Part shown: positions 21,396-28,994 of the stretch, one piece after another | Layout of the letters: the number at the start of each line of letters is the position of its first letter | Numbering within the stretch: position 1 is the stretch's first letter | Assembly: GCF_947500705.1 (NCBI RefSeq) | Contig: NZ_CANMSY010000003.1 | Span: 372,001-436,000, forward strand | Direction of reading: 5' to 3' | Length of the DNA stretch: 64,000 nt | From: an uncultured Brachybacterium sp. | GTDB lineage: Bacteria > Actinomycetota > Actinomycetes > Actinomycetales > Dermabacteraceae | Notes under the pieces: model-generated | What the model was told of the DNA's origin: nothing | The model's input: the letters and a program-made list of their open reading frames with translations, nothing else | Database searches by the model: none | Position numbers and translations under genes: made by a program

Positions 21396-22311
21396 AAAGC
21401 GCGAAGATTCCTCCCCGGGGCGCGGCGCGATGGAAGACACCCCGTTGATGCGTGAGCTCACCCGGGACCATGCCCGCAGGAAGAAGCTCGAAGGTCTCGA
21501 GTTCGCTCGTCCCGAGAACACCCGTGTCATCACGGTCGCCAACCAGAAAGGCGGCGTGGGGAAGACCTCGACCACCGTCAACGTGGCGGCCGCACTGTCC
21601 ATGGGCGGCCTGAACGTGCTGGTGATCGACGCGGACCCGCAGGGCAACACCTCAACCGCACTGAGCATCGATCATCACGCCGAGGTCCCCAGCATGTATG
21701 AGGTGCTGGTGGAGTCCGCTCCTCTGAGCGATGTGATCCAGCCGGTCCCGGACATGGAGCGCCTGTTCTGCGCGCCCGCGACGATCAACCTCTCGGGTGC
21801 CGAGATCGAGCTGGTCTCCCTCGTGGCGCGCGAGAACCGGCTGCGCAACGCGATCCGCGATCATCTCGAGGAACGCGATCAGCAGGGACTTGATCGCCTG
21901 GACTACGTGCTGATCGACTGCCCGCCCTCACTGGGACTGCTGACCGTGAACGCCCTGGTCGCCGCTCGTGAGGTCATGATCCCGATCCAGGCCGAGTACT
22001 ACGCCCTCGAGGGTCTCTCGCTGCTGCTGAACAACATCGATCTGATCCGCCAGCATCTCAACCCGGACCTGGTGGTCTCCACGATCATGATCACCATGTA
22101 CGACGTCCGCACCCGCCTGGCGGCGCAGGTTGCCCAGGATGTGCGGGACCATTTCCCGGAACAGACCCTGGAGACGAGCATCCCGCGTTCGGTGCGGATC
22201 TCCGAGGCTCCCAGCTATGGCCAGACCGTGCTGACCTACGATCCGGGCTCCAGCGGGGCACTCGCCTACCGGGCAGCCGCGCATGAGCTCAACACCCGCC
22301 CTGCTCCCTGA
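21388..22311 (+). CDS. parA: Chromosome partitioning ATPase ParA
   Basis: ParA is a Walker-type ATPase that moves ParB-parS complexes. Deviant Walker A KGGVGKT lies at residues 54-60, and VIDADPQGNTSTAL and DYVLIDCPPSLG follow. GTG at 21388 with AGGAAGGGA upstream gives 307 residues, with a charged N-terminal region of about 45 residues before the ATPase core. It overlaps rsmG and precedes parB by 88 bases. Confidence 0.95.
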   Translation: MAEKREDSSPGRGAMEDTPLMRELTRDHARRKKLEGLEFARPENTRVITVANQKGGVGKTSTTVNVAAALSMGGLNVLVIDADPQGNTSTALSIDHHAEVPSMYEVLVESAPLSDVIQPVPDMERLFCAPATINLSGAEIELVSLVARENRLRNAIRDHLEERDQQGLDRLDYVLIDCPPSLGLLTVNALVAAREVMIPIQAEYYALEGLSLLLNNIDLIRQHLNPDLVVSTIMITMYDVRTRLAAQVAQDVRDHFPEQTLETSIPRSVRISEAPSYGQTVLTYDPGSSGALAYRAAAHELNTRPAP

Positions 22312-22399
22312 TCTCCCCTGACCGGGCCACGCTGCGACGACGCGCGTACACCCGGTCGACATCCCGATGGCGACGATATTTCTTGGAAGGACAACGGCC

Positions 22400-24211
22400 A
22401 TGACGCAGAAGCGAGGACTCGGTCGAGGACTCGGCGCCCTGATCCCGGGTGCTGGTTCGACGCCTGCGCCTGAGCAGGAGCTTCGTACGCGCACGCGCCC
22501 GTCCGACGCGACCGAGGGACGCTCCAACGCCCCCCGGCCCGTGGACATGTTCTTCTCCGGGGAGAAGGCCGGCGAGAGCGACCGCCCACAGCGGGGAAGC
22601 GCTGGTGCCCACGATCTGGCGGCCGGCATGGCCCGGGCGGCGGCAGAACGACGCGGGCGGAACAGCGCCACCAGTGCCGCTCGCTCGACCGCTGCGTCCT
22701 CGTCTTCCGAGGGTGCTGGTCAGGAGACGGACAGCGTTCCCTCGAACAGCCCGGCACCGGCGCGCTCCACCCGCAGCACCTCCACGAGGGGCACCGTGAA
22801 GAGGGCCCCTGCGCAGAAGGCCCCCGCCAAGAGCACCGCTCCCAGCAGTGCTGCGGCGAAGAAGGCCGTGCCGAAGAGCGCCGCGCCGAAGAAGACCTCG
22901 CCGAAGAGCACTGCGCTGACGGGCAGTGCAGCGGCGAAGCCCACCGTGGCGAGGACGGCCACCTCTCCGAGCTCCTCGACTCCCGAGGACCAGAAATCGA
23001 CTGCGCCTGCATCGACGGCTCCGGAGCGTATCGTCGCCCAGCCCGCTGGCCTCCCCCCGGACGCGCCCCGCGAGGAGCCGCCCCAGAACGAGGAGAGCCC
23101 GGTCGTCGACGTCGAGACGGTGGCGTCGACGCCCGCACAGCCTGACGCTGCTCCGGCGGACGCCGAGCCGAGAGAATCTCCCGTGGCACAGGAGGGGACG
23201 CCCGCTTCAGCGGAAGAGCCCACGGAAACTCCTGTGGAGCCGACGGATCTGTCCGAGGAACCGACGGCACCCGCTGCGGAACCCGCGGAGCCGGAGGACG
23301 GCCCCCAGCAGGACGAGAAGACCAGCGATGAAACGCCGGCAGGCTCCTCCGGGACCCGTGGCTTGGTGAGTGTTCCCGGCGCTGAGTTCGCTGAGATCCC
23401 GATCCATGAGGTGCGGGAGAACCCGCGGAATCCCCGCACCATGTTCGATGATGACGAGCTCGACGAGCTCGCCTACTCGCTTCGCGAGGTCGGCGTGCTG
23501 CAGCCGGTCGTGGTGCGCCCGATCCCCGTCACCGAGGACGGCGAGTCCTTCGAGCTGGTCATGGGTGAGCGTCGTTGGCGCGCTGCTCGCCGGGCCGGGC
23601 TCCTCGCCATTCCCGCCATCATCCGCGAGACCAGCGATGATGATCTCCTTCGCGATGCGCTGCTGGAGAACCTCCACCGCACGCAGCTGAATCCTCTCGA
23701 AGAGGCGAACGCCTATCAGCAGCTCCTCGAGGACTTCGGATGCACGCAGGATGAGCTCGGTGAACGCATCGGGCGTTCGCGTCCCCAGATCACGAACACC
23801 CTGCGTCTCCTGCGACTCCCCGCCCTCGTGCAGCGCCGGCTCGCCAGCGGGGCGATCAGCGCCGGTCATGCTCGCGCGCTCCTCTCCCTCGACGACCCGA
23901 CGCTGATGGAGGAACTCGCTCAGCGCATCGTCCAGGAAGGGCTGTCCGTGCGAGCCGTGGAACGTCTCGTCGCACGTGGCGGCCAGGAGACCGGCACTCG
24001 GACAGTTCGTCGGACGACCTATGATCCGCATGTCGTGGACCTCACCAGTCGACTCTCCAACCGACTCGAAGCACCCGTCCGCATCGATGTCGGCAAGCGC
24101 AAGGGGCGGATCACCCTCGAGTTCAGCACCCTCGAAGATCTGGAGCGACTGGTGGAGAACATGGGGCTGGACATTCCCCTGCCCGCTGGAGAGCACGGCA
24201 CCCGGGACTGA
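22400..24211 (+). CDS. parB: Chromosome partitioning protein ParB with a very long linker
   Basis: ParB is a CTP-dependent clamp that loads at parS and spreads on DNA. The 603-residue product starts MTQKRGLGRGLGALIP, the usual ParA-contacting peptide. A roughly 300-residue low-complexity linker follows. The ParB N-domain starts near residue 322, with GERRWRAARRAG near 388, then a helix-turn-helix for parS (DELGERIGRSRPQITNTLRLL) and a dimerisation tail. Typical ParB proteins have about 300-380 residues. The linker has a Lys/Ala/Pro-rich basic half (about 130-190) and a Glu/Pro-rich acidic half (about 225-315). ATG at 22400 has GGAAGG upstream. Confidence 0.95.
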   Translation: MTQKRGLGRGLGALIPGAGSTPAPEQELRTRTRPSDATEGRSNAPRPVDMFFSGEKAGESDRPQRGSAGAHDLAAGMARAAAERRGRNSATSAARSTAASSSSEGAGQETDSVPSNSPAPARSTRSTSTRGTVKRAPAQKAPAKSTAPSSAAAKKAVPKSAAPKKTSPKSTALTGSAAAKPTVARTATSPSSSTPEDQKSTAPASTAPERIVAQPAGLPPDAPREEPPQNEESPVVDVETVASTPAQPDAAPADAEPRESPVAQEGTPASAEEPTETPVEPTDLSEEPTAPAAEPAEPEDGPQQDEKTSDETPAGSSGTRGLVSVPGAEFAEIPIHEVRENPRNPRTMFDDDELDELAYSLREVGVLQPVVVRPIPVTEDGESFELVMGERRWRAARRAGLLAIPAIIRETSDDDLLRDALLENLHRTQLNPLEEANAYQQLLEDFGCTQDELGERIGRSRPQITNTLRLLRLPALVQRRLASGAISAGHARALLSLDDPTLMEELAQRIVQEGLSVRAVERLVARGGQETGTRTVRRTTYDPHVVDLTSRLSNRLEAPVRIDVGKRKGRITLEFSTLEDLERLVENMGLDIPLPAGEHGTRD

Positions 24212-24226
24212 ACCGGAATATCCGCA

Positions 24227-24266
24227 GCCGAGGAGGGGCCCGCATGGATGCGGGCCCCTCCTCGGC
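24227..24266 (+). terminator. Hairpin terminator after parB
   Basis: A perfect 18-base-pair inverted repeat (GCCGAGGAGGGGCCCGCA paired with its complement, TGGA loop) begins 16 bases after the parB stop. There is little T tract, so termination may need more than the hairpin, but the position and stem are convincing. Confidence 0.75.
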
Positions 24267-24419
24267 TGTCCAGTGCCGATCGGGCTTCGGAATCTGCCGT
24301 GCGGTGTCGCTGCTCCCGGACTGGATTGTCGCACCACCGAGGGGTTGCTCAATGCTCGATGTGTCCGGACGGGGACTCGTCGCGTCGCTATGCCGAAGCT
24401 GATGGGGATTCAAGGTCTC

Positions 24420-24472
24420 TGATCCATAAGATGACTCATAGTTCCATGACGTCATATTATCTAATGTGTGCC
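24420..24472. other. AT-rich stretch, possible unwinding element
   Basis: About 53 bases that are mostly A and T (around CATAAGATGAC and CATATTATCTAATG) stand out in this GC-rich DNA. They lie about 90 bases from two DnaA boxes at 24562-24592. A duplex-unwinding role is only suggested by composition and place. Confidence 0.3.
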
Positions 24473-24561
24473 GTGCGTCACGCACGGCTCCCTCCGTGGG
24501 CTGTACAGGCCAGAGAGTCGAGACGACCCGCATTCACGCTGGTCATCGCCATGTTGCGGAG

Positions 24562-24592
24562 TTATCCACCGATGTGCACAGACTTGTGGATA
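24562..24592. repeat. Pair of DnaA boxes left of the parS array
   Basis: TTATCCACC (24562-24570) and, in the opposite orientation, TTGTGGATA (24584-24592) are each within one base of the DnaA-box consensus. Confidence 0.55.
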
Positions 24593-24706
24593 GAGGCAAG
24601 GGTATTCGGGTGTGCTTGCTCATCCGTTTCGGCGATGGTCTCTACTACTCACGGTGCAGCAACACCCCCCTAGTGCATATGCGCTCATGGATACGGTCGC
24701 TGCTTG

Positions 24707-26242
24707 AGTTTCACGAGAAACCAGAGGCACCCCGAACTACTCCATCGAAGAGTTGGTATCGCGGCGGCAGCTCCAGAGTCCACGTCATGCGGGCGGTTCA
24801 CGTGAAACACGCTGCAGGTGTTCACGTGAAACGAACTCCCGCGGCGAATGGTGTAGGTGCGCGTTGCACCGTCTGGCCCAGCAGGCGTGAACAGCGCACT
24901 GAGCGATGATCAGAGATTCCTACGAGGTTGTGTTTCACGTGCAACGCGGACTGAACTGCGCCAGCGTCCGAAAGGGCGAGGCGAGACCGACGTGCGCGGT
25001 TCACACCAAGGGAGAAATTCTGTTGGCCGAGAGAAGTCAGCGACCTCGTGCTGCGCGAGCTCTAGCGCGTGTTCTGGTAGTTCTACGTGAAACCCCGGCA
25101 CTTCGTCCTCTTGCCGAACGCCCAACGCAGCGTGGTGACGAGGGAGGTCGTTCTGGAGGATGCATTTAGGCGTCCCGTTCGAGAACCAGCTCCGGGTGGG
25201 ACCGCTAGGTACTGACGTGTTCCACGTGGAACGGCACCTTTCGCAGAGACCCGTGAACGCTGCGCCGAAGAGGGCAGGGAATGCGCTGTTTGCTCCGCAA
25301 TTGCTCGGACCGCGCCGCTCAACGCGGGTTTCCCGTGAAACGCTGCGGAAAGCGGCTGGATCGGTCCGGTCACACTCAAGAAAGGCCAGCTGGGCGGCGA
25401 ATCCGATTCGGTCTGTCGACCGAACCAGCGACGTTGTCGTCTGGCGAAGTCCCGCGACGGTTCCCCGTGAAACACTGCACTACTCGAGTCGTGCTCCCCT
25501 CCGTCGTCACCGCGCCCTCCCGGATCTGAACTCACGACGTGTAGCGCCTCGACCAATCGGAGGCCCGTTCACGTCAGGAGCGCATTGAACCAGGTGGCGG
25601 ATACTCCGTGGCGGTATGGAGGCTGTCCTCTGGGGACATGTTTCGCGTGAAACTCTGAGTGGAGGCTGGCGAACTATTCCACTCGGATGGCCTTGGAGTA
25701 CGGGGCGCTATGGCGCAAGGTCAGCCCGAGAGTAGCGCAGAGATTCGGCGACAGCCTCCTGCTCTGCCACCGCTGCTTCGCTTCGAACGAACGCGAGCCG
25801 AAGCATGCGGTTCACGTGAAACGCAGTAGTTCGGCAACTTTGGATGCGCACCATTCCGTCGCCCCGCGGAATCCCGGATTTGATGACGAGGCTCGACTTC
25901 ACGGAACTCGTGACGAAGTTCGACGTGAAACCTCGATCGATCTCGGTGGAACAGCTCCCGGCCTGACCCCGACGATGCGCTACACGCAGAGTGCGGAGCC
26001 CACGATGAAGCGACCTGATCCGCATCGCACCTCTGGCGGCTCGTTCCACGTGGAACGAGAAGTCGAACTCATCACCGGACGCCTGGCGCAGCGCAGGACC
26101 GTGTCAGTCAGTCGCTGACGCGACAACGGATATCACCAACAGCACGAACGACGCGACGTTCCCCGTGAAACGATCACACAGCGCGCGCTGGGGCCTCAAT
26201 GCACTAGACCGATGCCGCTCCTACGAAGTTTCACGAGGAACT
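24707..26242. repeat. parS array, about 14 sites
   Basis: Fourteen 16-base sites match the ParB target TGTTTCACGTGAAACA at 12-14 positions. They are at 24707-24722, 24794-24809, 24818-24833, 24931-24946, 25079-25094, 25218-25233, 25327-25342, 25459-25474, 25639-25654, 25808-25823, 25917-25932, 26042-26057, 26157-26172 and 26227-26242. The best (14/16) are the second, fourth and ninth. The sixth and twelfth are symmetric TTCCACGTGGAA variants. Centre-to-centre spacing is mostly 70-180 bases, with one pair only 24 apart. The spacers are unrelated, so this is not a simple tandem duplication. The array begins about 500 bases after parB. Confidence 0.85.
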
Positions 26243-26489
26243 CCGTGTCTGCCACCGATCGGGAAGTCTGCTCGGACCTGCCTCGGGACGCCGGGTCAGC
26301 GAGCGGAACCGCCGGCGCCGCTCGCCCCTGCACGACCTTGACCCCGGTTGAGGGAGGAGAAGCGTGGCCGGAATCAGAGCAAACGCTGCCAAGACGCGGA
26401 CGACTCGGAGCGCATCTCGCGCGGGGGCCAGCGGACATGGAAGCTGGCGACATGAAGGCCACCTGGTGCGCCCGGCGGGGCAGATGCGC

Positions 26490-26756
26490 TTGTGCACAGT
26501 GTGCGCAACTCTGTGGACAAGAAGAAGTAGACAGATGTAAGAATGCGGCGAGGGCAGACATGCATGTGCAAACTCACGGGGAACGGCAAGAGCTGCGATC
26601 GAGCCCAGGCCGACTATCGCTGCAGGTCAGAGACCTTTCAGAGGCGTATTCCCTGGTATCTGGCCACCCGCGGACCATCCACACCCTATTGTGGATAACC
26701 ATGTGGATGCACACGCTCCAGGGTGTGGATGCACTTGTGGATAACTCTGTGCACAA
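26490..26756. repeat. DnaA-box cluster right of the parS array
   Basis: Box-like nine-mers lie at 26490-26498 (TTGTGCACA), 26512-26520 (TGTGGACAA), 26689-26697 (TTGTGGATA), 26702-26710 (TGTGGATGC), 26724-26732 (TGTGGATGC), 26735-26743 (TTGTGGATA) and 26748-26756 (TGTGCACAA). The last five fall within 68 bases, with starts 11-22 bases apart. TTGTGGATA is the reverse complement of TATCCACAA. This is denser than the cluster in the dnaA-dnaN spacer, so it may be an origin element or a DnaA-titration site. Confidence 0.6.
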
Positions 26757-26852
26757 CGTGATCAGTGCACGTCAGCGCGCGCCGTCCTCGGTGATTTGAC
26801 AGCAGCGTCCTCAGCGGCTGGACAGCAGTGAAGGAGTGACTGCAGGTCGAGA

Positions 26853-27266
26853 TCAGAGGGGCGCGTTCGGCCCGAACTCTGTCTCCGCCACATGTTTGGC
26901 GAGAGCGCCGGTGCGACGGCGGGTCAACGTCCAAGGGCCCTCCAGCACCACCCGCGCCCCCGTCGGTGCGAGACCGCTCAAGGCCGCAACACTGAGCCTC
27001 TCCTCCTGCGCCTCATCCAGGGGGGCCTGAGGAACGCCGGGTCGGAATCTCATCCAGGTGGGCAGCACGTCCACGTTCCATTGCTCGAGAACCTCATCCT
27101 TGGGATCCTCGACGAGGAGTGTGAGGATTCTCGATCCCCATCGCGTGCTGAGTTCCCTGAGCACCGTGGGCGCCGGGAGGGATGGCGCGGCCCAGGAAGC
27201 GCTCACGAGGACCACCACCGGCACAGCGGGACTGCCGGTGGTGGTTCGCGGAGTACGCGAGGTCAC
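26853..27266 (-). CDS. Thioredoxin-fold protein lacking the CxxC cysteines, coupled to trxB
   Basis: The 137-residue protein keeps the thioredoxin outline: VVVLVSASW before the active-site turn, then a PTVLREL helix and a cis-proline strand (VLPTWMRFRPG). The active site reads W-A-A-P-S (residues 25-29) where thioredoxin has W-C-G-P-C, so both redox cysteines are gone. GTG at 27266 overlaps the trxB stop (GTGA). In relatives this position is occupied by thioredoxin TrxC. It cannot be a normal disulfide reductase; a binding or regulatory role is possible. The ribosome-binding site is poor, consistent with coupling. Confidence 0.8.
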   Translation of the reverse strand: MTSRTPRTTTGSPAVPVVVLVSASWAAPSLPAPTVLRELSTRWGSRILTLLVEDPKDEVLEQWNVDVLPTWMRFRPGVPQAPLDEAQEERLSVAALSGLAPTGARVVLEGPWTLTRRRTGALAKHVAETEFGPNAPL

Positions 27267-28330
27267 TGGCCGGCAGCGGCTGCCAGCGCCTCCTCGGCGT
27301 GGGCGTTGGCTGCTGTGTCCGCGAGCCAGCGCTCCGCGTCCAGGGCCGCCTGGCAGCCGGTTCCGGCGGCAGTGATCGCCTGACGGTAGGTGTGGTCCAC
27401 GACATCTCCCGCAGCGAAGACGCCGGGGATGGAGGTGAAGGTGCTGCGGCCCTGGCAGACGATGTACCCCTCGTCGTCGAGCTCGAGCTTTCCACGCACC
27501 AGCGACGTGCGGGGAAGGTGCCCGATGGCCTCGAACACGGCAGAGGTCTCGACCACCCGCTCCAGGCCGGTGACGGTATCCCGCAGCGTCACGGACTCGA
27601 CCTTGTCTGCCCCGTTGATGCTCACCAGCTCGCTGTTCCACGCGAAGCTCAGCTTCGGATCGGCCTCCGCCCGGCGGGCCATGATCTTCGAGGCGCGCAG
27701 CTCGTCACGGCGGTGCACCAGGGTGACGGACTTGCCGAAACGGGTGAGGAAGGTGGCTTCCTCCACGGCGCTGTCGCCTCCGCCGACGACCATGATCTCC
27801 TGATCCTTGAAGAAGAATCCATCGCAGGTCGCGCACCAGCTGACGCCCTTGCCGGAAAGCGCTTCTTCACCGTCGACCCCAAGCTTCCGATACTCGGAGC
27901 CGGTGGTGATGATCAGGGCCTTCGCGCGGTAGACCGTCCCATCATCAAGGGTGACGGTCTTGATCTCGCCCTCCAGCTCCAGCTGTACGGCATCGTCGTA
28001 GATCACCTCGGCACCGAAGCGCTCGGCCTGCTCCTGCAGGTTCGTCATCAGCTCGGGGCCCTGGACACCGGTCGGGAAGCCAGGGAAGTTCTCCACGTCC
28101 GTGGTGGTCATCAGCGCGCCGCCCGCGTCGAGGGCACCGGCGATCACGATCGGCTTCATCTCGGCGCGCGCGGTGTAGATGGCTGCGGTGTAGCCGGCCG
28201 GACCGGAGCCGACGATGACGACTTCGTGGACCGTGTCGTCCTGCACGGTGGCAGCGGCGGGGACGGTGGCCGGCTGCGTGGCCAGCGGGGAGCCGCCGAG
28301 GATGTTGAGGGCCTGGATGGGCTGCGTCAT
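27263..28330 (-). CDS. trxB: Thioredoxin reductase
   Basis: This flavoprotein passes electrons from NADPH to thioredoxin. The 355-residue product has the FAD loop VGSGPAGYTAAIYTARA, the redox motif WCATCDG, the NADPH loop VVGGGDSAVEEA and the FAD-binding end GVFAAGDVVDHTYRQAI. ATG at 28330 is chosen because GGAAGGA lies six bases upstream; an in-frame ATG at 28345 overlaps that site. The N-terminus (about 35 residues before the flavin domain) is longer than in E. coli TrxB. Confidence 0.95.
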   Translation of the reverse strand: MTQPIQALNILGGSPLATQPATVPAAATVQDDTVHEVVIVGSGPAGYTAAIYTARAEMKPIVIAGALDAGGALMTTTDVENFPGFPTGVQGPELMTNLQEQAERFGAEVIYDDAVQLELEGEIKTVTLDDGTVYRAKALIITTGSEYRKLGVDGEEALSGKGVSWCATCDGFFFKDQEIMVVGGGDSAVEEATFLTRFGKSVTLVHRRDELRASKIMARRAEADPKLSFAWNSELVSINGADKVESVTLRDTVTGLERVVETSAVFEAIGHLPRTSLVRGKLELDDEGYIVCQGRSTFTSIPGVFAAGDVVDHTYRQAITAAGTGCQAALDAERWLADTAANAHAEEALAAAAGQ

Positions 28331-28427
28331 GGGGTGTCCTTCCATGGGAACGGTCGTGGGTGGTGGGCGGGAGGCCCGCCGTCGAGTAGTGCGCAGTAGG
28401 TGGGTCGTGGACCGTCCGGAACGGAGG

Positions 28428-28994
28428 TCAGAGGGGGCCGATCATCACGTCACCGGACCAGAGCCGGTTCTCCTGAGAGGGGACGTCGTCACCGGAAGTG
28501 CCGCAGGAGGGCAGCACCACGGTGGCCGAGACGGTTCCGCCGTTGGCGCGCAGCGTCTCGCGGTCCATCGGTCCGTGGACGAGAAGCCAGCTGGGCGACT
28601 CCTCTCCGCCCCATGCCACCTCCTCCATGATCAGGATCGAATCCGGGATCCCCTGCTCGCGCAGGCACTGCGCCGCATCGAAGCTCGTCAGGGGTTGGAT
28701 GGTGCCGGTATCGATCAGACGTTGCACCTCCGTGCCGAGCGTCGTCTCCGTGATAACGGGAACGCCCGCCGAATTCTTCCCGCCGCCGGAGAGCGAGTCG
28801 ACCGACGTCGATGCCGAATCGGAAGTGCTGGTGGTGGCTCGCTCGAGCGCTCCGGCGAGCTGGGCTCCCAGCAGGCCCGCCACCAGCAGTGCGACGAGCA
28901 GCAGAGGGATCGGGATGCCCAGCGCGGTGACCAGGCGCGGCTCTCTCTCCTTCCCCGTGAAGGGGGAAGGACGACGGGGTGTGCGCGAGGTCAT
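28428..28994 (-). CDS. Single-pass membrane protein of unknown function
   Basis: The 188-residue protein has a short basic cytoplasmic N-terminus, one membrane helix at about residues 21-47 and an extracytoplasmic domain of about 135 residues with two cysteines (AAQCLREQG and VLPSCGTSG). I do not recognise the domain. Its ATG overlaps the stop of the pseudokinase gene (ATGA). In mycobacteria the sigM and anti-sigma genes lie between the murJ gene and trxB; neither is here, and this protein does not resemble a sigma factor. Confidence 0.75.
   Translation of the reverse strand: MTSRTPRRPSPFTGKEREPRLVTALGIPIPLLLVALLVAGLLGAQLAGALERATTSTSDSASTSVDSLSGGGKNSAGVPVITETTLGTEVQRLIDTGTIQPLTSFDAAQCLREQGIPDSILIMEEVAWGGEESPSWLLVHGPMDRETLRANGGTVSATVVLPSCGTSGDDVPSQENRLWSGDVMIGPL

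Larger units (their letters stand above)
24212..26852. other. 2.6 kb gene-free region between parB and the trx genes
   Basis: No open frame here looks like a protein gene, and base composition is visibly less GC-rich than in the flanking genes. Left to right it holds the parB terminator, a short AT-rich stretch (24420-24472), two DnaA boxes, about 14 parS-like sites over 1.5 kb, and a DnaA-box cluster at 26490-26756. In the conserved actinobacterial order known from mycobacteria, this place is taken by the amidase gene cwlM, which is absent here. Confidence 0.75.

Noticed and set aside
24466-24909. 147-codon frame left in the same spacer
   Set aside because: No ribosome-binding site or domain, and it covers DnaA boxes and parS sites.
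25687-26118. 143-codon frame inside the parB-trx spacer
   Set aside because: Its codons run across parS-like sites (giving VHVKR and FHVER) and the protein resembles nothing; the DNA is better explained as binding sites.
24707-26242. The repeated motif as a CRISPR array
   Set aside because: Repeats are 16-base palindromes with unequal spacing and variable sequence, and no cas genes are present; parS explains them.
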